DNA of 64,000 bases from Gamarada debralockiae (taxonomy: Eukaryota; Ascomycota; Leotiomycetes; Helotiales; Hyphodiscaceae): assembly GCA_002803225.1 (NCBI GenBank), contig NXFV01001536.1:61968-125967 (forward strand). The letters run 5' to 3'. Below are positions 24,601-36,155 of the stretch, one piece after another. Position 1 is the stretch's first letter. Every line of letters starts with the position of its first letter. The notes under the pieces were generated by a model, which ran no database searches, had not been told where the DNA came from, and saw nothing but the letters and a program-made list of their open reading frames with translations. Position numbers and translations under genes: made by a program.

Positions 24601-26101
24601 GGGCTGGTGGCTTGATGTTGGAGTGGAAACATTAGGACGGGAGAACAACGCCCACCACGACAGCGGTTGACTGCCACCAACATCGTTACAACCTCACGAA
24701 ACTGCGCCTCCCATCGAATCGCAAGCCACTTCTAAAATAGTTTTCTATAGAGCAATGTGATTTGCAGACAGACGATGAGAGAGAGATACACTGACCCAAA
24801 CGGGTCACGGACAAACTTTGTGCAGTATGCGCAAGAGGAAAGAATTGCTCATATCCCTCGAACGAACAGCGCCAGAGATCCCAAGGTGAACTGATGGAGG
24901 CAAGTCTAAAAGCGGGAGCTGCCGTACACCGCCTACGCGCCAGCTTTCTTCTGGAACGCATTTGGAAGCTTATTGATTCTCCGCAGCCAGGTACCGTCCC
25001 TAGTTTTTCGAGCCTAATGCATGCCTCTTTTGGAGGAAAAGGTACTTGTCGCCTTATCGCCTTATCTGTCTTGAGCTGACTGAGATGCACTATTGTTGCT
25101 CAACCCTTGTGATGCGGTATTATGTGAGACATAGTGAACATTGTGCAAGATGCTCTCTTTTGTGCACGATCTCAGGAAATGGGTATGAAAATAGAAACAC
25201 AAATCATAATCGTGCTTGGCTGCTTCAATAGCTATCTCCTTTGACCCGAAGGCTTGCTTTTGGGTGAGTTGATCGTAAAGTTTTTGGATTTCTCGTGTAC
25301 ATAGTCCATAGTCCCACCCACCTGATCCCGTATTTGGGAGATCGATCACTCACGCCGAGTGAATTCGGCGGTGGAGCGTTTGCAATCGACCCTCTCTTGA
25401 TCCCAAGACAGACATCAAGCGTTTCCTGCCTTTTTGGCGCCACATAATTGATGAGTAAGTGAGTATTGGATTCTAATTGCAGATCCTCAAGAAGCCCCCG
25501 AACCAAGATGACGATTGGAAAGATTTCTTCTCAACTCGAGGATGGAAGGAACAGAGAGCAGATCCATTCCCTCGCTATCTGCGATTCCCCCAAACTCCTT
25601 CCTTCTAGAATTTCCGGAGTTACCGAGACAAAGGCATGACACTGACAGCAGTTCTCCTCCTTGTGGTTTGCAGATCACTTCTCAGAAAGATAGCAAGAAG
25701 TACCGTCGGAGAATCACTCGGCCATACCTTCCCTCGAGCAGGTGGTATGAGATACTGGTGGTTGACTTGGTGGAGATTTGCAGGCTCTTTGACCATTTCT
25801 GAGAAATTTACACGTGATTTGTAGGAATTGGGTAGCGTAATTGTGTTTTCCATCTAAATTCGACGGTGAAGATGTCGTAGGTTTGAACAACAATAATGAA
25901 TAGCTTCAAAACGCTGGAGAATACTATTGCCTTGCGCATAAGGCAGCAATATTCATTGTGCCTAGCATGGCGAGGCTCAGAGACCTTAGCTTTTCAGAAG
26001 CTATCAAGCTTCACCCCGCGAGAGAAAAATGACCTAGCCACATCATCACTCCCTCTGCGAGGGACCCAAAACACGCATCGAGATAAATTTACCTCCGCAA
26101 T
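21634..26101. other. 4.5-kb gene-poor region between divergent genes
   Basis: This is the largest gap outside the transposon. Open frames of 60-135 codons occur on both strands (for example 23844-24152 plus, 24686-25090 minus), but none shows a domain, a conserved-looking run or good intron continuations. Base composition is ordinary, not RIP-like. Possible contents are long 5' leaders (a good minus-strand donor, GTAAGT, sits near 22036), non-coding RNA or a decayed gene. Confidence 0.45.
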
Positions 26102-26123
26102 ATGGATTCATTGCGGGATTTGA
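25896..26123 (+). promoter_or_regulatory. Candidate upstream ORF overlapping the ceramidase start
   Basis: A 75-codon frame with its own ATG ends 22 nt inside the ceramidase coding region in another frame. If the mRNA starts upstream of 25896, it would lower translation of the main frame. No transcript data support this. Confidence 0.25.
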
Positions 26124-28488
26124 AGGCCGGACCTTCCGAAGCACAATATCGACTGCGACGTGAAACCTCGACATCACAGCGCCTCTTCAAAGCACTTGCT
26201 ATTGTTATCGTCTTATCATTGGGATGCTTCGCTTTTGTCCAGCTGTTTCTTGACCAGCAGAGACAGACCTGGTTCTGGGAGAAAGCAGGAAATCAGGATA
26301 GCAAGGGATGGCATCATGAGAGTTCCAAAAGAACCCAGTATCTACTGGGAGTTGGAAAAGCGGATATCACAGGGTATTGACCCTTGAGGCTATCTCTCCT
26401 GATACTACATACTAACTTCTTGTCAGCCCTGTTGTCGAGATCAATATGATGGGATATGCAGATACAAAACAACTTGGATCCGGACTTCGGCAGCGACTAT
26501 ATTCTCGAGCTTTTATTGTCGGAGACATCGAACATCCTGAAGATCGATTCGTCTATTTAGTCTTGGATACACAATCTGGAGATACTGCTGTCAGATATGG
26601 CATTCTGGAGGGCATTACCGGCCTTGGGGAAGATTTTGCAATATATGGACAACACAACGTGGCCGTGACTGGCACCCATTCGCATTCGGGCCCAGGAGCT
26701 TGGTTGAATTATCTGCTGCCTCAAATCACCAGCAAGGGGTTTGACAAACAAAGCTATAAAGCCATCGTGGATGGTGCTGTGTTATCAATTCAGAGGGCGC
26801 ACACGAGCTTGCAACCGGGGTATTTGACTATTGGGTTCACGAAAGTGCTTGACGCAAACATCAACCGCAGTCTATATGCATACCTTGCGAATCCAGTGGA
26901 AGAGAGGGCAAAATACAATTCGAGTACTGAAGACGATGGGTCAGTTGAGAAAGACTTGACCTTGTTGAAGTTTCAACGAGCCTCCGATGGCAAGAACACA
27001 GGTGTTCTCACGTGGTTTCCCACCCACGGAACGTCCATGCTTGGCAACAATACTCTGATTTCCGGAGACAACAAAGGAGTAGCAGCCGATCTCTTCGAGA
27101 AGAGCGTCTCTGGAGAAGATAATGTTGCCGAGGGCTTCGTGGCCGGCTTTTCGCAAGCCAACGTTGGAGACACGAGCCCCAACGTCCTAGGCGCCTGGTG
27201 CGAAGATGGCACAGGTCAGGAATGCAGTTTCAAAAACAGCACTTGCAGTGGCGGTAAAAGTCAACACTGCCATGCTCGAGGACCCTTCTTCAGAGTCAAA
27301 GACAACGGGGCGGCGTCCTGCTACGAAATTGGCAGACGCCAGTTTCAGCCAGCAAAAGACCTCTACGATGTGATTGATTCGGAAGGCACTCAGGTCACTG
27401 GCTCTTCTGTCAAATCGTTCCACACGTTTCAGGATATGTCGAACTTCAGCTTCCCTCTTGCCAATGGCAGTTATACACACACCTGTCCAGCGGCATTGGG
27501 GTACTCCTTCGCTGCCGGTACATCAGATGGGCCTGGCGTCTTTGACTTCACTCAAAACAACCCATATGCACCTAATGCATCGCCCGTATGGAGAGTAGTA
27601 TCCGGTATTCTCAAAGAGCCCAGCAAAGAACAGAAACAATGTCATTTTCCCAAACCCATCCTCCTAGACGTCGGAGAGGTCACTTCTCCATACCTTTGGA
27701 CTCCAAATGTAGTCGATGTCCAAGTTCTGCGCGTCGGCCAACTCGTCATCATTGTGAGTCCCGGCGAAGCAACCACCATGGCCGGCCGCCGCTGGAAAGA
27801 AGCTATCCACGACTTCGCCTCTTCGCTGGCACTCTCTGGCTCGTCGGTAGATCCCGTCGTCGTACTCGGAGGTCCTGCAAATAGTTATACGCATTATATT
27901 TCAACACCGGAGGAATACGGCATCCAAAGGTATGAAGGGGCCTCGACGCTTTACGGACCCTACACCTTGAATGCCTACATCAACCTCACGCTCTCGTACC
28001 TCCCTTATCTCAGTTCATCCTCGAAATCCCAACCAGCTCCTGGGCCCTTCCCACCCGACAACACCAACCGCTCTCTATCCTTCATCACAGGCGTTATGTA
28101 TGATAGTAAACCACTCTTCAAATCCTACGGTGATGCCCTCACAGACGTCAAGCCTTCCTACGCCATCGGCGATGTCGTGTCCGTCACATTCCAAGGCGCG
28201 AATCCAAGGAATAACCTCCATCTAGAGCAAACGTACGCTGCCGTTGAGAAGCTGGACCCAGGCTCTGGTCGGTGGGTGAGAGTGAGGGATGATAGTGATT
28301 GGGGCTTGATCTTCAACTGGAGGAAGGTCAGCGAGATTTTAGGGATGAGTGAGGTTGAGATTGTGTGGGAAACGGAGGACTGGGTCGAGGCAGGACAGTA
28401 TCGTGTCAAATATTACGGGGACTCTAAAGCTGTAGGAGGGACGATTACGGCGTTTGAGGGGGTCAGCGGACAGTTTGTTTTGACATAA
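26102..28488 (+). CDS. Neutral ceramidase (alkaline/neutral N-acylsphingosine amidohydrolase)
   Basis: Hydrolyses ceramide to sphingosine and fatty acid. Two exons (26102-26373 and 26427-28488) give 777 aa, normal for the family. Residues 31-50 are a hydrophobic segment (ALAIVIVLSLGCFAFVQLFL) after a basic stretch, a signal anchor or uncleaved signal, so the enzyme probably faces the secretory lumen or the cell exterior. The mature part begins YLLGVGKADITGPVVEINMMGYA, spanning the intron. Zinc and catalytic motifs are present: GTHSHSGPG, THGTSM, and NVGDTSPN near residue 336, whose serine is the family nucleophile. The C-terminal Ig-like part ends SGQFVLT. The neighbours are unrelated. Confidence 0.94.
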
Positions 28489-28756
28489 TCGTCATTATAA
28501 TCATTGTGCATCCTTCCAAAATGTAGCGAATACGGGGTCAGCTGTGGCGGCTTATTCTCGTCGCGACTCAAAATTGTAATAAATACAAATCAATGGGAGA
28601 ATAAAATATTTTGTCTATGTCTCTCCAAGTCTCTCTTTTTTCCATGCCCTGGTATGCCAAAGCTACACATGCACTGTTTGACGCCAGTAGCCTAATCACG
28701 CAAAACTCCGACCAGCTATGCACGCTCTGAATCGCAAAGCAAAACTCATCAATCAT

Positions 28757-31700
28757 CTATCGTCTCGCGGCTTTCTTCCGCTCCAACTGATCCCACTTCC
28801 AAGCATCTTCAAAAGCAGTCGGCTTCTTCACCGTATCTTCCGGCTTCAATCCCAACCGTCTAACGACCTGGAAAGCACCCGTTCCCACACTCATCGTCTG
28901 GCCCATGATAATACACTCACTGACACCCTCAATCTTATCCGACTTCATGCCAGCCGCAGCTTCGAAGAGATGATCGGGTGTCTTCTCGAACGACGCAAGT
29001 TGCAAGACGCTGTCTCGCATCTTGGAAAGACCGAATCGAGTGATGCCGAGAACCTCTCCTTTGTAGGTCATGACGTCTGCAAGCAGTTGCATGTGTCGAG
29101 GATCGATACCCATGTCTCCCATGACTGCGCCAATTTCCTTCGCAATGGTGGTCCGCGCTGCCTCGATACCGAGGACGTCACGACACTCCATGACGCTGTT
29201 AGAGGTACATCTCGTGCCGACAACCCCCTCTGTAGTCATGCACGCGCGTAGCCCATATCCTTCGACGAGGACAGTGTGTTCGCTTTGCTCGGATGTTTGA
29301 ATGATAGCCCGAGTAGCATCGGGATATCCAGAAATCGCAACCGTGGGTAAAACACGCTTCAAGTAGTTAACTCGAAGTAGAAGATCGGATCCGCCCTCAT
29401 CGAGAGACACCTTGCTCTTCGCCCCAGCACCACGACCACTTCCAGCGCTGCCCTCAGGAGTGACTTGAACGAAGATGCAGTCACTCACGACGGTAACGTC
29501 GCCGCTGCGGACCTTGAGTTTCTTGTTCATGCAGATCGATTGTGCGATGTCTTCGACGGTAATGCCAAGATGCATATCGTTAAGAACTTCAGTGTCAACT
29601 GAGAGACAAAGTGTCGCTCTCTTAGCTGACCACATATCCTCGATGAAGCGGATAACGTCTGAGACATAAGTCTTCTCGATACGACCCTTTACCACGCGTG
29701 CTGCCTCAATCTGGTGGGGATTTTGGAGTGGGCAAGTTATGACGGGTGTACTGATAGTCTTTGAAGCGTTGATAATTTCCTTGATACGGGGAACACCTTG
29801 AGTGATACTCATGCCAGCAACACCAGCAAAATGGAAAGTCTTCAACGTCATTTGGGTTCCAGGCTCTCCAATGGACTGCGCTCCGACGGCTCCTACGGCA
29901 TGACCAGGTTCGACCTTTGCTTTTTCGTATTTCTCAAGGCAAAGCTTGATGAACATTTCCAAGGTCCGAGAAGAAACTTTCGTAGTCCGTTCTACCCGGA
30001 TACGCCGCTGTTGTTCCTCTTCGGACTCGTTGGACAGGTCGTAGTGCATTCCTGTAATCTCCGGATCGTCCTCGAATGCGTGCAATCCCATTTCTCGTCG
30101 CATTGTAGCCATGTGAGATGCCAGTCCATTAACGTACTTGGTGATGGTGGCTAAGAAGTCTCGAGCACTTTCATGTTCATCAATGCCGTAATCGCTTGGG
30201 TCGTCGTATGGTAGCGGCTCATTATTGAGCAACCCCTTTCTCGTATATAGCGACTTTTGCCTGGCCAGAAGCTTCTCGCAGTGAGCTGTAATTTGGTATG
30301 GTAGAAGAGATGGATCTGCGTTACTGAAGGTCAGGGCTTCTGCGTGAGTCCATGTTCTGTCGAAATGAACAGGTACAGCATTGCCCTCCATGTCGACGGG
30401 ATCCAGTTTATCGGCACCAAACTGAAATTGGACAATTATGCTCGAAGAGTTTCGCACTGTATTGTCGTATTGTACAGACAGATCTTCCAAAGATTTCATG
30501 AGACGTCTCGACATGTAACCTGTTTCTGCGGTCTTGACAGCCGTATCAACCAAACCTTCACGACCCGATATGGCGTGAAACAAGAACTCGGTGGGTGTCA
30601 ATCCAGAAAAGAAACTATTTCTGACGAAACCCTTGGAAGGAGGCTGGCGAGCATTCTTTGGGAAATGTGGCAAACTTCGATCCTGGAAACCATCCGGAAC
30701 ACGCTGACCTCCAATAATCTGTTGTCCGACAACTGCCACCATTTGGGCGACGTTGATGTTGGAGCCTTTGGATCCAGATTTGGCCATGACAAGGGGGGCG
30801 TTCCATTTGCTTAGGGTATCAATACAATATTCTCCAGCTTGCTGTCTGACTCTGCTGAGGATACCGGAGATTGCGTTTTCCAGAGTTTCTTCCATGTTGC
30901 ATCCGGTTGCTTTTTCCAGCTTGCCCTCCTTGAATTTCTGAATCAACAGCTCGCATTCTTGGTAGGCCTTTGTGACAAGAGACATCTTATGATCCTGTAG
31001 TTTTACGGACGGGTAGACGTCGCTGATACCGATAGAGAAGCCTTGGTTCGTGAGGTATCGAGCAGATAACTTCGCAAGCCGATTCATGGCTATGACCGCC
31101 TCATCGGGGCCGAAATCTCGAAGAATGATATAAAAAATCGAGTCCTTCTTTCCAGAGCCAACTGTGGTCTTATCCATCCTGCCACACATGACCTCCGAGT
31201 TACGCACCACAAGCCATCCGTCGTTCGGGTCCATGTCGGGCTCCTTGTTGGAGCTTGCCTTGTAGTCTCGGCATTTCGCATCTAGATTGACCTTGACTAC
31301 CGACTGCTTATTCGGTCTCATGAGAACACTGAAGACCTGCTTTCCAGTCCACAGTTGCTGTGGTTTAACGATCGCAGGGGGAGGTAGGTCAAGCTGGACA
31401 TTGCCGTCTACCATGTACATGCAGAGATTTGTGAACGTCTTTCGATCGAAGAAGTTCTCCTTGCTGCTAAGAAGGTATGCAGCTGTGATGAAATCCTGGG
31501 TCGCAGAAATGATAGGTTCTCCGTTCTTCGGGGTCGAGAGATTGTTCTTCACTCCCATCAAGTTGATCGCTTCAGTCCTAGCTTCTTCGGTTTGAGGAAC
31601 GTGCAGGTTCATCTCGTCACCGTCAAAATCCGCGTTATAGGGGTTACAGACACACTCGTTGAGACGGAATGTTCTCCAAGGTCTAACTTTAACATAATGG

Positions 31701-33327
31701 CTCATAATACTAAGTTTGTGTAGAGAGGGCTGTCGGTTAAAGAGTACGATGTCGCCATCCTCGAGGTGCCGCTCCACGATATCGCCGTACTTGAGGTTCT
31801 TCGCTTCGATCTCTCGTCGAGCGAATTTCAGAGAGATCTTGTGATCCGAATCCTTCTTCATGATCTGCTGGGCTCCAGGGTGTACATTTGGTCCATTGAG
31901 AATGCACTTTCGGAGTTTTTCGATGTTCTGTTTCTGAACTCTCTCTGGGTATGTGAGGTTCTTGGCAACCAGAATAGGAACAGCGACCTGGTCGATGCCC
32001 AAGTTTGGATCTGGGGAGATGACAGTACGGCCCGAGAAGTCGACACGTTTCCCCGACAAATTTCCTCGGAAACGACCTTGCTTTCCCTTCAACCGTTGAC
32101 AGAATCCTCGGATAGCCTTTCCATAGCCCGGTTGTTGTAGGCCAGGAACATCGCTGTTCACATACATTGCGATTTGCAGTTGGAGATACTCCCATTGCTC
32201 CATAATTGTCTGCACAGGCTGTCCTTTCTGCAGCGCACTTTTGATCAAGGAGCTGATGTAGACGATATCTGATAGCTTCGTTGTAAGATCATCTTCCGTG
32301 CTTGCATTGTCCTGTGCAACAGAAGGCCGGATGCAAATTGGAGGTGCCGGGACAAACTGCCAGAGGAACATCTCAGGTCGACCTTCGGCAGGGTTGATAC
32401 CCAGGAGTTCGCAATCAGTGGGTGAGATCATTTTGAAGAGATTAAGGACTCTGAGTGGATTGAGGTCTTCGGTGGCCTTCTTCAAGTGTTTGTCCAGCTC
32501 CGAATTGAGTTTCTTGGCCTCATCGAAAGACTTATTGAACACAACCATGCTTGCAGGCATCACCTTCTTAACCGCAGTTGATTTATTATATGTCTGGAAT
32601 TTGTCGTGCGTGAGCTTGAAAACACCCGACTTTCGAATCTGGCCGTTGATTGAGTCGCAATATGGGCATTGCTTTGCTTTCCGACATTGCTCGTTGATCT
32701 TCTTGCATATCTGCGTGCGCTTCAAGTTGTCGATTCCGGGCTTTCGCAACTCCTTCAGAAAGGCTCTTCGTTCCGTAGCGGTGAGTAATACTCTTGCGCA
32801 GTCCTAAGCGCAGAAGTTAATCTCTAATTCCCCCAGCAGAAAGTAGGTACCCGTCATACTTTGCAAATATTCTGCAGAATATTCATAACCAACTTCAAGT
32901 ATCCGATATGAAATGCTGGGAGTGCCAGTCTAATGTGACCGAAATGCCCATTGCAATTTTGTAATCCTTCACCACAGGTTTCACAGACTCCGGTCTTGCT
33001 GGACAGTCCCTGAATAAAATACCCATATCAGCAAACGGAGTCCTATTAATTCCCAGGGCTCGGACAACCCCACCAGTCTCGAATCGAGCGGTCCATGTTG
33101 TACGGGTCTTCGTAAATTTTCGACATCGTAGAGCATGCGATTCGAAACCTCCAAAACCGCCTGGTTGACGATGTCTTGGTTTGACCTTTCAAATGTTAGC
33201 ACAGACCTGATTAAAAGAGTATACCAGACATGGCATACTGTATTCCAAATTTCAATTCCTTGAACCGCTTTGGGATCTTGTCGACAACTTGAGCCTTCGC
33301 ATTCTCGCCAGACGAATGGAGCTGCAT
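28757..33327 (-). CDS. RPC1: DNA-directed RNA polymerase III subunit RPC1 (largest subunit, C160)
   Basis: The catalytic largest subunit of RNA polymerase III, which makes tRNA and 5S rRNA. Four exons (33327-33239, 33185-33074, 33009-32860, 32803-28757) give 1465 aa. The three small 5' exons were found by phase: MQLHSSGENAKAQV, then QSNQDIVNQAVLEVS to HGPLDSRL, then GLSSKTGVCETCGEGL to NILQNICK, joining DCARVLLTATERRAF. Zinc ligands CETCG and CNGHFGH, and a second set ending QCPYC, are present. The Mg-binding catalytic loop NADFDGDEMNLHVPQ lies near residue 505. The trigger-loop and bridge-helix region reads HAVGAVGAQSIGEPGTQMTL. No heptad-repeat tail is present, as expected for Pol III. The donor of intron 2 (GTGGGG) is weak. 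Confidence 0.95.
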
Positions 33328-33724
33328 CTTGATGGTGTGCTACCGGAAACTGGGCATTGATTTGGTATTGTTTCCCTCAAAGCCAGAGAGTCAGAAGCAA
33401 TCGATGAATAATTGTTACCGCATGTGCATTTCGTAAATTCTTGTTGGTATTTGAAGTCATAAAGAGTGAGTCACCGCATATTCACTTTAGGTTTCTTATT
33501 TTTTTCAGCCGTGTCTTTGGCGATGGTGGGCTGGTGGGGCACGAACCTCGTGAGCATAATCACGGCCTGGTGCGGGTTTATCAGGAATCGTTTGAACGCC
33601 TCTTTCAACTCAACTCAATAATTAACTGCACTACAATCACTGTGGTATGAACATTGGCATGGATTCTTTCAAGAAAAAAAATCATACGGCCAGACATAGA
33701 GCATCAATCCAATGTTTGCTAGTT
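33328..33724. other. Intergenic: RPC1 promoter and NEM1 3' end
   Basis: About 400 bp between two minus-strand genes. A poly-A run (33675-33681) is visible. No gene is seen. Confidence 0.45.
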
Positions 33725-35371
33725 CTACGAAACCATGTGCCTGCCATCCTCTCCACCGCGCAAAGCAAGAAACGCCCTCACATCTGTCACATACTGCAGC
33801 CCTTCTAACATGGGTATGAGATGCAGAAGATCATTATCAGTGGGATCATTGATCCAGCCTTCTATGGGTATCGCGTTGTCTATTACAGTGTCAGGCACCC
33901 CAATTTAGGCCTGAGTAGGAGGCCTTACCTTGATGGAACATGTAGCTCAAAGGACTGTTGTCCAGAATCATCACCTTACTTAGGTCCGGCTCAACGGAGC
34001 TCAGATCCTTGATGAACGCACCATGCCGGAATGTACAATGCTGCCGGTAGTATCGACCCGAAAAGAATTTGCGCTCCTGCTCTAACCAGTCTATTACTGG
34101 ATCTGCGTATTCCTGGACTGAAGCTGTGAAAATGACTAAATTATACCACTTGCAAACCTGGAATGCGTCAGATTTGAAGCATGTCCATGGGCAGGGTAAC
34201 TTACACGCCGTAAAAAGTCATCGCAATGGGGTCTCTTGTGAACATAGTATAGAATTGGATGTTGAGGGCCAATGGCACTTCCACCGGGCCCAGTAACGTT
34301 GAGCCTCACTTCAACCATATGACCAGTACCCATGCGCCCTCCCTTAGCCATGCTGTGGATCAAGGTCTCATCGAGATCGAGAATGAGTGTTTTCTGGCCC
34401 AGCTTGCCATTTGGCGCATCTGACACGGTGAATGATGGCTGGCGTCGCGGTATGAGAGGTCTGGGAGGCGCAGGCGCTCGAGGATACTTTGTCATGAGAA
34501 GAGAAGCGGCTGGCGATGTAGGGGATTTGAGAGTAGCAGGGGAGATCTCTCCGGCAGAAATTACCCCAGAACCATTACTTTGACTGCTCGTAGATTGTGC
34601 TTTTCGATGCTTCCTCTGCCTCAAATTGTCTTCGTTGTGCAACTTGATTCGGATCGATCGTCTTGCAGGCGCAATTTCATCCGAGCTCTGTAAGGATTTC
34701 GATCGAGTATGTTTCAAGCTCGCCGAAGCAGACTGCTCGGCTTCACTCATCGTTCGATCTCGTTCGGATTCGGACTCGGAGGATAAGCCAGACGAGGAAG
34801 AATTCGATGAAATTGCCCTCTGCGCTTTCGATGATCCTCGTCGTCCAACAGCACTCCTTCCGTTACTCTGGCTGGCCAAAGAGCTGTCTTCGTCTGCAGA
34901 AGAAATCCCAAGAGCCTGCGTAGTGGATGCCCTCCTTGCGCTGCCTGAAAATACTGTCCCAAGTTTTCGAATCTGTGCGAATGGCGCAAATCTGCCCCGC
35001 TCATTGTATAGGCATGCTATAAGGTATACACCCGGGGCAGCCAATGTTGACAATACCCAGCGTACCGAGTCCAGGAAGACAATCGAAATGGTTCTTGGTA
35101 TACTGTGCCACGCACGGGAGTGGGGGCTCGAATATATGCTGCCCTCCTTGCTCAATAAAGGAGTCTCCTCGTGGAAGGTAGCATCGCCCTCGTTTTCGGC
35201 GTCTGGAGCTTCGGCCGTTGCTTCCGTCTTCTCGTTGATATCGCCTCGCGAGCTCCTTCTCGATTCTGTCACCGTGGCAGATGATAAAATGTTCCCATAT
35301 GAATTAGACCTCGAAGGAGCCGGAGTCTGAGGCGGCGACACTCGTGCTGAGAGAATATTCAAGGAGTTCAT
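33725..35371 (-). CDS. NEM1: Nem1-type nuclear envelope phosphatase catalytic subunit
   Basis: A HAD-superfamily phosphatase of the nuclear/ER membrane. With Spo7 it dephosphorylates lipin (Pah1), steering phosphatidate to diacylglycerol. Three exons (35371-34205, 34157-33929, 33879-33725) give 516 aa. A hydrophobic segment near residue 100 (FLDSVRWVLSTLAAPGVYLI) anchors the protein. A long Ser-rich spacer precedes the catalytic DLDETLIHS (near 330; the DxDxT nucleophile). The second exon supplies VCKWYNLVIFTASVQEYADP and KVMILDNSPLSYMFHQ, and the third supplies DNAIPIEGWINDPTDNDLL, completing the FCP1/CTD-phosphatase fold. The N-terminal membrane segment and spacer separate it from soluble Psr1-type enzymes. 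It is divergent from the eIF2B-beta gene. Confidence 0.92.
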
Positions 35372-36155
35372 TGTCCTTTACGGGCCATCAAGGAGGAGTT
35401 GTGATTGTTTATGTCGATTACGTTGAGAGGTGCTTGATAGCTCTCCGGCCAGACAAATGATCGCGCAAGGTTCTGCAGTGTCGCAGACCTTCTTCCAGCA
35501 GCGCCTACACGATCTTGGGTATTAACGGATCCACTTCGAATGGTTGAGATATATATCGGGGAGGAGGAGGGAGGATTTCGTTTCGTTACGACGGAAGGTC
35601 AGCAGGTTGAGAGCTCCAGAAATGCACAACAAATGCAGGTAAAATACATTAAAACAACGAGAAAATATGAATTCGAGGGCAGACAAACGACACAATGGCT
35701 GTTCAACTCGTCTCTTGCGGCGACCTGTACAATGCGATTCTGGCATACACGGCACGTCTGCTCTGTCTGAGGCCGGGCGGGCTAGTGTCACAAGCGCGGC
35801 TGTTCTCACGATCCTTGTCAATCTCGGAACCTTAAAATTTCTGGAGCTTTAAGACTCACAGCCTCGCGTCAGGACAGTCACTAAGCAACTTCCAACGAAT
35901 GAAGGACAATCACTCACATATCCTGAGCGACTGAAAGTTCCTCTCTGAAACCGATTCAACGATTAGAAAACCCACGAATAACAACCGTCCGACTCTCGTG
36001 CCCATAAACAAAGGACAAGTCGCTCAGTTCCTCCGAACGATCGAAAAACACCCGCTCAAATCAACTCAACGATTCGGATATTCACAAAACGCAACCACTT
36101 AAAACACCCCGATCGATTGAGAGACAATCGCTCAACCCAACCCAACAAACTAGCC
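35372..36155. other. Divergent NEM1/eIF2B-beta intergenic region with repeated motifs
   Basis: 784 bp holding both promoters. From about 35900 to 36140 a loosely repeated pattern appears: ggacaatcactca (about 35904), ggacaagtcgctca (about 36011) and gagacaatcgctca (about 36119), roughly 107 bp apart. Between them lie similar cgattcaacgattag / ctcaacgattcgg pieces. No gene is seen. Confidence 0.5.
35900..36140. repeat. Degenerate repeats of about 107 bp upstream of eIF2B-beta
   Basis: Three spaced copies of RgACAAtCrCTCA with partly similar flanks, in the 5' leader or promoter of the next gene. The likeness is modest and was judged by eye. Confidence 0.45.
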
